From positions 155,714 to 219,713 of the forward strand of contig NW_004457297.1 in the NCBI RefSeq assembly GCF_000313135.1: a DNA stretch of 64,000 nucleotides, read 5' to 3'. Under the pieces are notes generated by a model. That model saw nothing but the letters and a program-made list of their open reading frames with translations. It made no database searches and was not told the DNA's origin. This stretch comes from Acanthamoeba castellanii str. Neff (taxonomy: Eukaryota > Discosea > Longamoebia > Acanthamoebidae). Positions within the stretch are counted from its first letter, which is position 1. Each line of letters opens with the position of its first letter. Positions 23,401 through 34,654 of this stretch are shown here, one piece after another. Both the position numbers and the translations under genes were made by a program.

Positions 23401-25289
23401 AAGTGCGTGCGGTGGTGCGTGTGCGTGTGCGGAATGGGGCGTGTCGTGACGGACCTGTCTGACGACTCCCTTCTTGCCGAGCAGGTGCAGAAGCCGGGTC
23501 TCGTAGGCCTCTTCGGTGACGTGGTTGAGGGCCGACTCCGTACCGCCGCGGAGGTACTTGATCTTGTAGTTGAACAACTGCTGGAACTTCTCCGACTCGT
23601 GGCCTTGGACCTACGCCCCGACGGGAACACCGACAGTTAACGGAAATTCGGCCCAGCTGGGGAAAGAGTTCGAGAGTGAGTGAAGAGAGAACGCGCGAAG
23701 GCCTTACCTCGCGGTAGTGCACGGCCTGACCGCCGATCTTTTCGTTGAGCTGAATCGAGCGAATGGCAGCCGACGAAGCAGAATCCTATTTTTTGTACAA
23801 TTGAGTTGCATTACGTGAGAAATTAGAGTACACCACTCCCTCTCTACACTAAAGATGAGATGAGGTGAGGTACCTTGGGCGCCTTCCTACCGATCCAGTA
23901 GTGCAGCTCCCACTGCAGGGTTCGCGAGCGCCCGTCCTGGAGTGAAGGAAAGACGGTGAGCGCGGTTGCGACCGGGGTTATGATGTGCGGTGGACACAGG
24001 AAGGAGAGGTAGGCACCTTGTAGGAGGTGTTGAGGCAGAGGTAGCTGTCGCCAGCGTAGAACTTGCCGTACTTCTTCTTGGGCACTCGCACGGGCAGCAT
24101 TTTCTCGATCCTCCATATCTCCAGACCACTGCGAACCAAGGGTCAGCGAAGAATGACACTCACACGACACTCAGGAAACTCACACACACGACACACGACA
24201 CACACACACAGCTTAGAAGGGCAGGAAGGGGAAAGCGTCGAAGTACATCTTCTCTCCGGCGTTGGCAAAGGCAGAGAGCTCGTCCCGACCCAACTCGATC
24301 GTGGCCAGCCGGATCGCCGTGGGGACCTTCAGGCCAAAAGAAAAGAAGAAAAAAAAGGGGGGGAGGTTCCTCTCAGCACTTCGAGGTTGGGGGGGGGCAG
24401 CGATGGAGCGGTTTTTGATGTGTTCGATTGTGAAGATGATGAAGCAAGTTGCTTACCTTGTCCTGGGTTTCGTCGTCCCACTCGGCCTCCTCGACGGCCT
24501 TGGCGCCCTTCTTGACCTGGGAGGTGGCGTGCGATTTGGTGAAGTCCACAGCGGTCTTGGTGCGCTCGATGCCCTCGAGCCGCTGGAGGAAGTCGCCGCC
24601 CATCTTGGACGACGCCGGCGTCGCCTTGCCCAGGCTCTTGGGCGTGGCCTTGCTGATCCCCGACCCGGTGCGCTTCTCCCCCGATTTGGCGGCGACGGGC
24701 GATGTCGAGGGCGAGCCCCCCGTCGCAGACGCAGAAAAGGCCGCGCTGGCGGACGTCGCGCCGGCGGGGGAGGCCGACTTGCGGAGGGTGCCGCCCCCGG
24801 TGTCCTTCTTGGTCTTCTTGTCCTCCTTCTCCCGGGCCTTCTTGTCGCTCTTCTCGGCCTTCTCGCGGTCCTTGGCGTCCCGCTTGTCCTTCTTATCGAC
24901 GTCCTTGGTGCCCTTGGACGACGACAGGAGGCTCTTGCGGCGCATCAGTCCCGACTTCTTGTCGCCCTTACTCTCCTTGCCCTCGCCGCCGCTGTCCTTC
25001 TCGGCGGCGGCTGTGCTGCTACTGCTACTGGACGATCTGTGCTGCGTCGGTTCTTCTTCTTGTCATCGCCGCCGCTCGACTTGGAGGAGGAAGATGAAGA
25101 TGCGGCGTGTCTCTCACTCTTCTCCGCCTTGGAGTCCTTGTCGGATGTGCGTTTGGCGGAGAGGCGTCGGCTCTTCTTCTCGTCGCTGTCGCTGGATTTC
25201 GTCTTCTTCTCAGACTTGGAAGTCGACTTGCTCGATTCGTCACGGGCTGCCTTGGACGTAGATGACTTCTCCCTCGTGGACGACGACAT
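20488..25289 (-). CDS. Villin/gelsolin family protein with Lys-rich N-terminal extension
   Basis: Fourteen exons, about 1150 residues: 25289-24457, 24326-24247, 24128-24017, 23936-23874, 23785-23708, 23610-23455, 23355-23205, 23111-22955, 22846-22672, 22581-22454, 22305-22149, 22052-21758, 21635-21383, 21298-20488. Six gelsolin repeats are readable: GLEIWRIEKMLPVRVPKKKY (G1), GDVFVLDAGKNIFVWVGKEA (G2), YILDCETEIFIWVGKKSD (G3), GLVEIWVIDDKS (G4), LFEG LMIVHCGAD (G5), DVFLLDAYNEVFIWTGRD (G6). Such proteins cap, sever or bundle actin under Ca2+ control. The first exon is a Ser/Lys/Asp-rich extension of about 250 residues, unusual for villins, and needs a one-base frame correction near 25060. The C-terminus is an Ala/Glu-rich acidic tail with no clear villin headpiece. 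Confidence 0.88.
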
Positions 25290-25771
25290 GGTTGATGTCT
25301 GTCCAACAACAAAAACGTCGTTTAGATGTAGAAGGAGGCGAAGAGTAGTTGGATGCTTTGGGGCCAGGGGGAGGTGGTCGAGTTTACAGTCTTCTACTCC
25401 ACAAGGGCACCTACACACGCTCAGTAGTCGACAAAGGCAACCAACTCGCCCCCACGTGCGTCCTCTTTTCCTTTTGTGCGTATGCTACCCAAACAGACAC
25501 GGTTTGCCATTTATGGTAGTAAAAGAAAAAGAATAAAAATAAATATCAAAATAGTAGGCCAAAAGATTTCGTGGGTAGGAGGACAGGCGTACTGGAAAGA
25601 GGGCCGCCGTCGATGATCATGATCATTACTCGGAATCTGGAGGTGCCCTGGATAGCGGAAGAAGGTGCTGAGAGATCTCGCCCACCGTGATTTTTGAGTT
25701 GGTACAAGAGAAAAAGAAGGAAATAAACCAGGCAGTAAATCTGGACGCTATTCCAAGAAGGCGAAGTGAAG
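25290..25771. promoter_or_regulatory. Divergent intergenic region between villin and cytochrome c lyase
   Basis: 482 bases separate two divergent starts. AT-rich blocks lie at 25520-25560 and 25690-25740; no further gene was found. Confidence 0.5.
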
Positions 25772-27022
25772 ATGGCATCACAGCAGACCGTGCCCGAAGA
25801 TGGCGGAAACGGAAGTGTGCCGTCTGCGTGCCCCGTGCAGCATATGTGGCCGGGCGATAAGGCCAAGGCGCATCCGATGCTGCCTCAAAATGCCGCGCCG
25901 CCGGCTGATCTGTCTTCCAATCCTCAAGTGCCCGCCGCATGCCCGCCTGCTGAAGGATCCAACCAAAGCCCGAGCAGCACAACCTCCTCCTCTACCACCA
26001 CATCTTCGCAATTTTCATCAATGAGCGGAAAATCGATGGATGGCTGTCCGATGTCAGGTGCCAGTCGAGACCAGTCTATCGATCCCAAAAACCAGATGCC
26101 CGTGCAGCCCAATCAACAGCCGGCTCCCGGCCAGCGCTTTACCCTCCCCACCGATCGGTATCGATCTTCGATCCCCAAGGCCGCCACCACGCCCGGCAGC
26201 GCCAACCAGCCCAACGAGGAGGAGGCCTGGCTCTATCCCTCGCCGCAGATGTTCTACAACGCCATGCGACGCAAGGGGTGGGACCCGCGCGAGGAGGACA
26301 TGACCGCCGTGGTGAGCATCCACAACGCCGTCAACGAACGCTCCTGGAGCCAGGTGCTCGAATGGGAACGTCTGCACGAGAGGCACGACATCCATTTAAC
26401 TTCACCAAACGCAACAACCCCACGTTGACTTACCTTCTTCTTCATCCCTTGTGTGCACAGCGAATGCCAGCGACCGCGGCTTGCGCGCTTCCGTGGCCGG
26501 CCGACTGACCTGTCGCCCAAGGCCCGAATGATGAGCTGGCTCGGGTACAACCTTGCGCCACACCTTATGCTTCTTCTTCTTCTTCTTCTGCATACTTCGT
26601 GTGTGCTGAGACCAGATCCCCTGATGGTCGACCTTCTTCTCACCTTGAACTTCAACTCCCCATCACCCAGGTACAAGCTGCCCTTTGACAGGCACGATTG
26701 GATCGTAGACCGGTGTGGAACAGAGGTCCGCTACGTGATCGATTTCTATCAGGGAGAGGTGCCCCAGGGCGACTCTCACCAGGCTCCTCCTTCCGCCTTC
26801 TTCCTCGACGTCAGGTGCGTTTCTCTCCCCATCACCATGATGGTTCCATTTCTACGTGTTGTGTAAAAAAAAACATCATCATAAACCTCCTCTCTATGAT
26901 GGTGGTGTGTGCACAGACCCGCACTGGACTCGTTCGGCAGCGCCTACGATCGGATACGTATGGGGCTCCACTCCACCTTCCCCTCGGCCTTCTCCATCGG
27001 CAAGGAGAAGGACCTCTCCTGA
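25772..27022 (+). CDS. HCCS: Holocytochrome c synthase (cytochrome c heme lyase)
   Basis: Four exons in phase, 314 residues: 25772-26382, 26461-26544, 26671-26814, 26917-27022. Attaches heme covalently to apocytochrome c in the mitochondrial intermembrane space. N-terminal CPV-type motifs CPVQHMWPGDKAKAHPMLPQ and CPMSG bind heme; the core has WLYPSPQMFYNAMRRKGWDP, the heme-ligand His in SIHNAVNERSW, ARMMSWLGYKLPFDRHDW, and RCGTEVRYVIDFYQ, then a C-terminal RPALDSFGSAYDRIR. All conserved landmarks are present. The first intron must use a GC donor (GAGAG|GC at 26382/26383) to keep the frame; no GT donor fits. The lineage thus has system III cytochrome c maturation. Confidence 0.93.
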
Positions 27023-27152
27023 CCTTCTCCTTTTTCTTTTTGTCTTTTTTCTTTTCCATTCTTTTTGAAATCCCTAAAAAAGGAAACAAAGAAATTCGAC
27101 GTTTTGTGAAACAACAAGAGCAGGAAGGACGCAAGAAGAGGACACATAGAAC

Positions 27153-29051
27153 ATGGAAGCAGTAGTTCGTCGAACCGGAGCGTCGGTTGTTGGTGGCGGA
27201 AGCGGTAATGAGTGGCATCGAGACTCCGAGGCTGGAGGTGGCGGCGGCCAGAGGGGCCGCTCGAGCTTGGCGGGGTGCACGGTATCGCGGGTGGTGATTG
27301 CGCTGCTGTTGGTGGGGCTGGCGCTATCGGCCATGATGAACCTGCACTTCCAACAGAGCGCAGAGCAGAGGACGCAGATTCGGGAGCAGCACTTCATCTT
27401 GGAGATGGATCGCCTGGGCCAGGTCAGCCACGACATGCAGCGACACAACGAACGGCTCTCGGTGCAGTACTCTCGAGCAGAGCAGCTGCTGCGCGACAGC
27501 GAACAGATGCGCGATTCGCTCAACAACGAGGTGGCCGCCTACAAGGCCAAGCTACAGGCGGCCGATCAGGAGAAGGAGCAGGCCAAGCTTCACATCCAGC
27601 AGAAGCAGGGACTGCTGGCTGACCTGCAAGCCGAGCTCGACAGCCTCAAGCGCGAGGTGACCGAGCTGGCGAGCGCGTGCGAACCAGACGAAGCCGAAGA
27701 CGAAGCGGAGGATGAGGTCAGCACCAAAGAAGTGCACTCAACTCACCCGGAAGGCTTCACTTGGGTACATCAAAGCGCTTCTCCACACAGCTCGATCTGA
27801 AGCGCCATATGTCTTTGCATTTCTACAGCCGGCATCGACGATGCAGAAGCGTGCGCCACGGAGGCTGGCGGTCATCATCCCTCATGCGATCCACCAGGAG
27901 AACCGCCTCAGCCAGTTCTACGCCAGGTTGAAGACCCGACCCGCATTCGCACGGGTTAGAGAGAGTACTGACGAGCAGCGTGTGTCACGTGTTGCGGACA
28001 GATCGCACACGTCCATGAACGTGCCCGCCTGTGACATGGACCTGCCCTATGTCCAGTACAGAGACTTGTTCGTCTACACCAACAAGCTCTACGGCGGCAC
28101 GGTCGAGAGCGACCGTGAACGGATGGAGAACGTACGGAAGCTGGCACATCACTCTCTCTCTCTCTCTCTTGCCGCGCTCCAAGACACTTACGCGCCTTCG
28201 ACCGAGACAGTACAAGAAGAACATGCAGCGGGTGAGCATGTACAACTGCTACGGGAACGTCACCTTCCTTAGCGCCAACTTGACCGAGGAACAGGACCCC
28301 TATCCTAGTGAGACCCGCAACAACGGGGTCATCGCCGACCTGTTCTTCAAGATCTTCGAGGTTCGTTTCATCTCCAACCCTTCACCTTTGAAGAAGCCAA
28401 CTGATATAACACCACCGCGTTGCGTTGGTAGATGGACGTGTTCAGGAAGAACTACGACTACTTCTTCTTGATGGAGTCGGACGTGGTGCCCATTCGGCCG
28501 TACTGGCTCGACAACATGTACGAGCACGCCGAGTTCGCTATGGAGGACTTCTGGATCAAGGGCTCCCTCTACCGCGGCCCAAATACGCCCAAGGAGTACT
28601 GTATGGGCATCTACTGGGGATGCGGTGACCACTTCAACGGCAACTCCATGTACCGGCTTGGCGATCCCGTCTTCGACAGCTTTCTTCGCTTGTACGTCGT
28701 GTGCGGTTGTGCGTGCGCGTGCGCGCGTGGAGTTGAGGCTAAACTGGTGACCACAGTGCGAGAGACACGAGGGTGGATCCGGGCAAGGAGATCGGGATCA
28801 ACCACGACGCACAGATCGTGCGTGTGCTACGCGATCCGGCCGTGTGGCGATTCTACCAGCGCTACGCCCAGAAGTTCGTCTACACCGAGTTTGTGCAGCA
28901 CCGGCCTCCGCTCATCATCGACGACCTGCGGCGCACCTTCAACAACACCTTCATCGTGCATCAGGCCACCAACGAGCCGGAGGAGCCCCAAGAGGGCGAG
29001 ATGGACGAGATCTATCTCGATCGCGCCAACATCATCCTCAAGCCCGCCTAG
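27153..29051 (+). CDS. Type II membrane glycosyltransferase-like protein
   Basis: Six exons in phase, 498 residues: 27153-27716, 27829-27926, 28002-28131, 28211-28360, 28432-28691, 28757-29051. A short cytoplasmic tail, one membrane segment (VVIALLLVGLALSAMM, residues about 48-63), a coiled-coil stem (residues about 68-180, heptad-rich), then a globular domain beginning RRLAVIIPHAIHQENRLSQF. Core: DYFFLMESDVVPIRPYWLDN, EDFWIKGSLYRG, YWGCGDHFNGNSMYRLGDP. The layout and the acidic 'MESDVVP' after a beta-strand suggest a GT-A type nucleotide-sugar transferase in the Golgi. The exact family and substrate are not recognised. It is convergent with ARPC1, 94 bases apart. Confidence 0.7.
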
Positions 29052-29145
29052 ACGCACCCAGAACGGGAGATTGACTTGTTTATTGTGGCAGAGGTCTTGA
29101 CACCCTCATGCCGACAAGATGATGAACAAGAAGAACATCTTGTCC

Positions 29146-30548
29146 TTAGGCCCTGACGGTCCAGATGATGAGCTTGCCATCGACAGCGGTGGTGGAGAAC
29201 TGGTTGGGGGCGAGAGCGGTGAGGCCAGAGATGGCGTTCTGGTGCTTGGTCTCCAGCTGAGTCTCGTTGCTGGTGGTGCCCAGGTCAGCCTTCTTCTGCC
29301 ACATGTTCATGGCCGACTGAGCCGCGCCAGGAGCAGCTCGTGCAGCCGCTGAGCTCTCATCCACGTTCTTCACGAACGCCCTGTGAAGCCATGGCATTGG
29401 TAAGCACTGTCAAGGTGCCGATGAAGGTATGTTGGTGATGGTGAAAAGTACCAGGTCTGGCCGCTGAGGCGGAACAGCGCCGGGTTGCAGTCATAGCCGG
29501 CGGCAATGATGTCGGTGGGGTTGAGGAAGGCGAGCACGCGGTAGGGCAGACCGCTGAGGGAGAGGCGCTGGGGCACGGCCTCCCTGCCGGTGGAGATGTT
29601 GACGAACGAAATCGCCGAGTCGTGGCTCACGAAGCTGAGCCACTCGCCCGAGGGCGACCACGACACACCGTGCACCCAACCGCCGCACGAGTACTCGGCC
29701 AGCATCTCGCCGAAGGGGAGCTTGTCGCCGAACGGCGTGTTCTCGGGCCTCTTGTCCACGCCCTTGATGAAGGCGGAGAAGATGCGGGCCTTGAAGTCCG
29801 ACGCGGCGGTGGCCAGGAAGATGTTGTTCGGGTGCCAGGCGACGTTCAGCACCGTCGACTTGTGGAGCTTGATGTGCTTCGACACCCACCAGTCGTTGGC
29901 CTCCTCGAAGTAGCACACCGACACGCATTTGGCTCCAGTCGCCACAGCGAACTTTTCCTCTGCAGCACACATCCGGCTTCGTTTGCATGTGTGCGTTTGC
30001 GTGTGCGTGTGCGATAGACCAGCGCGGTTGCTAGGGGGGTTACCATTGGGGCTCCACTTGACGTGGGTGGCGGCGCGGGTGATGCGGAGGAGCACCAGGG
30101 TGGGCTTCCACTTGCCATCAGCGCCGAGCGACCACACGTAGGCGTTACGATCCTGCGAGCAGGTCACGATTCTGTTCTCCTTGTGGCCCCAGTCGATGCC
30201 CGTCACCGCTTGATCGTGCTGCAGCAGTGAAACCAGTTCAGTGCTACAACGGCAGACAACAACTAAAAACAAAAAGATTGGCTTCAATACAACAGTGGAG
30301 GGGGTGAAGGCACCTCGACCAGCACAGCGTTCTTGACCCACTCGGCGCCTTGCTTCTGGTAGATATGGACCTCGTTGTTGTTGGGGCAGATGGCAATGAC
30401 TGGGGAGGTCACCGATCGATCAGGGCCACGAACAAAAATCAATCACTGTCATGGGGGGAACCGTACGGGTGCGATCCCTGTTGAAAGCGTGGCAGGTGAT
30501 GCAGGTCAGCTTCGCCGAGTCCTTGAAGTTCTCAATGTTGGCGCTCAT
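29146..30548 (-). CDS. ARPC1: ARPC1, Arp2/3 complex WD40 subunit (p41)
   Basis: Five exons in phase, 361 residues: 30548-30467, 30399-30314, 30218-30044, 29959-29452, 29380-29146. A seven-bladed WD40 propeller, part of the Arp2/3 actin-nucleation complex. Family-diagnostic blocks: [121 protein letters not shown]. Length and landmarks are those of typical ARPC1. It fits an actin-rich amoeboid cell, along with the villin nearby. Confidence 0.95.
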
Positions 30549-30933
30549 TTTTAATCTTCTGGATCTGCTCTCTTTCTCCACAGATAAGATTGTTTGTTTG
30601 GTTCTCACTTGTGAGTTGATCAACTCTTGCTCTGGTCTGTGACTGTGCCGCTTGGTAGTCTTACCCTAATATGGTTAGGACCAATGGCATGCTAGCCCAC
30701 CCTGTCCTTTCCTGCTCCTTAGCCATTCCAAACATTCCTTCTCTTTTCGGCCGTCATTCCCATTGGTTCGACTGAGTTTTCCAGTGCTGGCTGTTGGCTG
30801 TTGAATGTGCACCAACCTCTCGCGTTGACACAGACCCAGCTCGTGCCACACATAAAGCTCGCAATTGTGACTGACCTTTAACAGTTAACACCACACCAGA
30901 CCAGAAGCCAGAAGCCAGAAGAGAGTAGAAGTT
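30549..30933. promoter_or_regulatory. Divergent intergenic region between ARPC1 and a methyltransferase
   Basis: 385 bases between two divergent starts. Contains pyrimidine- and AT-rich stretches and a CCAGAAGCCAGAAG repeat just before 30934. No gene seen. Confidence 0.5.
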
Positions 30934-32046
30934 ATGTCCACGGGAGGTGACTTTGCGGCGGAGGTGTCGTGGGCGCAGCAGGAGCCCATCCTGGCCAAGC
31001 ACTTTCGCGGGCGCCGCGGGCTGAAGATAGTGGAGGTGGGGTGCGGGCTGGGCGAGCTGGCGCACCGCATGCAGGAGGCCGGCCACCGCGTCGTGGCCAT
31101 CGACCCCTCGCCCGACGCCATCGCCGCCACCCGCAGCAGAGGCGTCACCGACGCCCGGCAGTGCAGCCTCGAAGAGCTCGCGCAGGTTTGTTTGCGTGCG
31201 CCGCCACACGACACGCACCTCACACACGACACACACGACACACGGGCAGGCGAAGGAGGAGCGAGGCACGTTCGATGTGGTGCTGTTCACACGGTCGCTG
31301 CACCACATCGGCGAAGACCTGGAGGGAGTGCTGCGGCTGGTGCGGGACCAGCTCCTGCGTCGGGCCGACGACCGGGCCGGCGTCCCGTCGGGTCTGCTGA
31401 TCATCGAGGAGTTCGGGCGAGAGGACATCGACCGGCCCACCGCCGAGTGGTACTACGCCCTACACGACTCGCTACTCGCCGCCGGTCTCATCTCGCCACC
31501 GCAACGTCACCGTCACCACCAACCCATCAACACGAACGTGAAGAAAAGAAGGAGGAGCAGAAGATGAAGAAGAACAAAACGGAGAAGAAGAGCATAAAGG
31601 AAAAGGAGGAGGAGGAGAGGGACGTGTTGGAGAGGTGGGCGCGGCAGTTCAAGTGGAGCCACCACGGGATGGAGGGCATCGAGCGCCTGCACCTGGGCCG
31701 CGAGATGGTGGCCGCGATCGAGCGCGTGTTCGGCCGCGTCGACGTGCAGCGCCAGCCCGTCCTCTTTCGCTTCATCGCCAACCACATCGACCGCCGCCTC
31801 AACGCGCTCAACAGCAACACCAACAAGAACAGGAACGACAACAACGAAGCCGGCGTGCCCGCCAGCGTGGTCGACTCGGAGGGGCGCGCTTACGAGATCG
31901 CGAGGGCGGTGTGGCGGTGGGAGGAGAAGATGGTGGACCGCCACACGATCCTGCCCCTGGGCATCTTCGGCGTCGCCATCGCCACCGCCAAGCAGCAGCC
32001 CGAGGAGGCCCCACTCAACCGCCCGAGCTCGCCACAGGCGTACTGA
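30934..32046 (+). CDS. Class I SAM-dependent methyltransferase
   Basis: Exon 1 30934-31185 and exon 2 from 31250 join in phase: motif I VEVGCGLGELAHRM, VVAIDPSP (motif II acidic residue), FDVVLFTRSLHHIGE (motif IV), then LLIIEEFGREDIDRPTAEWY. The last part, WARQFKWSHHGMEGIERLH with VLFRFIANHIDRR, ends at 32046 but is in a different frame. The change falls in a Lys-rich stretch at 31505-31560 where only a 38-base GT...AG intron (31506-31543) would fit, so a base error is equally likely. Small-molecule rather than nucleic-acid substrate is the best guess from the family resemblance ('DEFarE.vD..T..W'). Confidence 0.7.
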   Translation: MSTGGDFAAEVSWAQQEPILAKHFRGRRGLKIVEVGCGLGELAHRMQEAGHRVVAIDPSPDAIAATRSRGVTDARQCSLEELAQVCLRAPPHDTHLTHDTHDTRAGEGGARHVRCGAVHTVAAPHRRRPGGSAAAGAGPAPASGRRPGRRPVGSADHRGVRARGHRPAHRRVVLRPTRLATRRRSHLATATSPSPPTHQHEREEKKEEQKMKKNKTEKKSIKEKEEEERDVLERWARQFKWSHHGMEGIERLHLGREMVAAIERVFGRVDVQRQPVLFRFIANHIDRRLNALNSNTNKNRNDNNEAGVPASVVDSEGRAYEIARAVWRWEEKMVDRHTILPLGIFGVAIATAKQQPEEAPLNRPSSPQAY

Positions 32047-32205
32047 TGCGAAAGGAGAGAAAGCGAAGAAGAAAAAGAGAGAAAGCGAAGAAGAGAAGCA
32101 GCCATCGCGCGCGGATGAAGTGGGTGGTGCCGTGTTGGTCATAAATAAAAGAAACTCACAAAAAGTAAGACCAAAGAGAAAGAGGGGAAGGGGGGGGGGT
32201 ATCGC

Positions 32206-34474
32206 TTAGTGGTGATGGCCGCCATGGCCGCCCATGTCCATGCCACCGCCGGTGGTGGTGGTCGTGGTGGCGCCAGTGGCGGAGGGGACCTTCTTCATGA
32301 GGTACACGCCGACCGCCGTGTTGTCCACGTTTCCTCGCGGAACGTCCGTGGTCGCGTCTCCGCACACGTACAGGTTGACGTCGACCCCTGTGCCCCCCGC
32401 CACCAAGCGCCCGCGGTGAGACCACACGACACGCGCACGACGCGTCGAGAGGTGGTACCAGTGTCGCTGGTGGTGCTCCACGAGATGCCGGCTCGGGCGG
32501 AAATGACGCTTCCGATCGTGCTGCCGAGCTGGGCCTGGTCGCTGGCCTTGATTTGGTTGAGCTGTCACCGCATCATCGCACACCACAACAAGTAAGCACG
32601 CTTCCCTAACCCACGCAACCCACGGGGTGGTGGTGACCGCCGCACCTCGGCGGCGGTGAGATCGAGGCCGGTGGCGGCCTTGACTTGCGTCTTGGCCTTC
32701 TCGTCGACGGAGCCTTCGGACATGGTGCCCATCTTTTGCACGATGGCCTCCACGGAGGTGGTGGTCGGCTTGAGCACGGAGGGATCCCAGCTGCTCAGAA
32801 TCAGCCCGCCTTGTGTGTTGTGTGTTGTATGTGTGGTTAGTGGGCATGATCGCTATAAAGTGAGAGAGCCAAAGCGCCGAACCGGAATCGCGGTCAGAGG
32901 CGATGAGGCAGGCGGTGTCCTTAGTCTTGATGAGGAGGTCAGCCACGGCGTCGAAGCTCTCCTGCAGGGCCAGCACCTCGTGCGCCAAGCACGCCGCATC
33001 GTGTGCGTACGCGCACTCGTCGATCCTGCCAGCTGCAGCACCACACCTCCGTGAGTCAGTCGCACACGCACTACCGCACACGCACTACCGCACACGCACG
33101 CACACACCACCGCACACGCACGCAACATTTGTTGTACCTTCGACGACAAGGAAGAAGCCCTTGTCGTTGTGAAGAAGGTCGAGGGCCTTCTTGGTCATCT
33201 GGAGGAGCGTGGGCTGCTTCTTGTCGCCGCTCTTCTGGTCGATCGCAAAGTCCATCTTCTTGTCGGCGAACAGACCCAACACCGGCAGCTTCGCCACCTT
33301 CTCCAGTTCTGGCGTCGCGACAAACAAAAACAACAACCACCCCAAACGAAGGTAAGCGGCGCCTCTTGCACTGTGTCGTCAATGTCTTGAGAAAAGAGGT
33401 ACCGGCGGCGTTGGTGGGGGTGGCGTAGGAGGCGTCGGTCCAGTCCTTGGTCTTGTCGGCGTAGTACGTGCGGCCTCCGCCCATCAGCACTGCACAGCCC
33501 CAGGAAAACAACGCAAAAAAAAAGTAAGATTGTGCAAAAAAAAAGAGCGAAAAAGAAAAGAAAAGAGCGAAAGAGAGAAGAGCGAACGGTCGATCTTGGA
33601 GGTGAGCTGCTGGCCGGCAACCATGGCCGGCATGTTGGCGTGCTCCATGTGACTCGTGAAAGCGGCAGCCACCGGGCCGGCCAGCTCGTCCGTCGTAATG
33701 AATCCTGTGGTTGTCTCTGATCAGCCGCTGCTTACGAATCAACAGAAGAGAGAGCACAGAGCGGAGGGCTCGTTACCGGTCTTGAGGCCGGCCTGACGGG
33801 CGCTTTTCGAGGATGGACGCCACCTTGGCCTTGGACTCGGGGTCGACGGCCGCCATGCCATTATCGGTCTTCTTGCCCGTCGCCAGCGCGCTCGCCGCAG
33901 CAGCCGCGTCCGTCGTCGCGCTGTAGCCGCGACAGAGCGTGAGCCACCACCACACACGCACGACCGCACGCGCCACCGCACACGCACACATGACACGCGC
34001 GACACACGCGGTGGGGAGGATACCTGCTGTAGGCACGGGTGCGGAGGGTGGCGGTGAGGTAGGGCTCGAAGGCGAGGGTGGTGGGGACGGAGGCGTCGCC
34101 CTTGCGAAGGACCTCCTGGAAGCTGCGCGTGAGGGTCACGCCGGCCGGGCCCAGGCCCGACCCCACGAACAGCACCACGTTCTTCACCGTCCCGCCAGGC
34201 CCCATGTGATGGTCTGCCCACAGACCACGTCAGTCTTTTACTATTCATTAATTTAAAAAAGATTAATTGAATTATAATCCTAATGGCGTGTAGAGGTACC
34301 GTCGTCCATGCCCTTGAGGTTGGTCGAGGCAATGATGTTGATGATTATGACCACTGCGAAGAGGGCACCCGCAATAAGTGCAAAGCTGAATGATCGCCTG
34401 CATCGGAGAGAGCTCGTGGCATCAGCATAAATCACATGCAATTAAAATGAGTTACGTAGCGTGGCCTACCCCAT
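32206..34474 (-). CDS. Membrane-anchored alkaline phosphatase homologue, probably inactive
   Basis: Eleven exons: a 5-base coding exon 34474-34470 (ATG GG), then 34397-34300, 34213-34024, 33920-33777, 33704-33588, 33489-33403, 33308-33138, 33032-32883, 32809-32646, 32561-32459, 32387-32206. An N-terminal membrane segment (FALIAGALFAVVIIINIIAS) anchors the protein. The fold follows PhoA: VVLFVGSGLG, TTDAAAAASALATG, GFITTDELAG, VVEAGRIDECAYAHD, CLIASDRDSG, GISWSTTSDTGVDV. At each catalytic site the key residue is changed: the nucleophile Ser of 'DSAASA' is Ala, the metal Asp of 'GDG' is Ser, and the His ligands of 'D...H', 'ADH' and 'GHTG' are Tyr, Arg and Asp. A His/Gly-rich tail ends the protein. 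The exon 33920-33777 needs a one-base frame correction near 33800 (AARQAGLKTG-type sequence is in the next frame). Confidence 0.82.
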
Positions 34475-34654
34475 TTTTAAAAAAAATCGCGTTCCTACTC
34501 TTTCCTGGTGCTTGCGGATCTAAACAACCACAAGATGGAGATCGATCAAGCACCGGACCCCCGCCCAGCAAGTCTTTAGTCCAAATTTCTCCTGAATAGC
34601 CTGTCAGCCCATTTCGCTCTTTTTTTTTGCTCCTTTTGATTTTATTTACTCTTT

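Noticed and set aside
24128..24250. A gene ending FDAFPFLPF at about 24210, separate from villin
   Set aside because: A donor two bases after AGEK (GTACTT) splices in phase to GLEIWRIE, giving the usual villin N-terminus; the stop is inside the intron.
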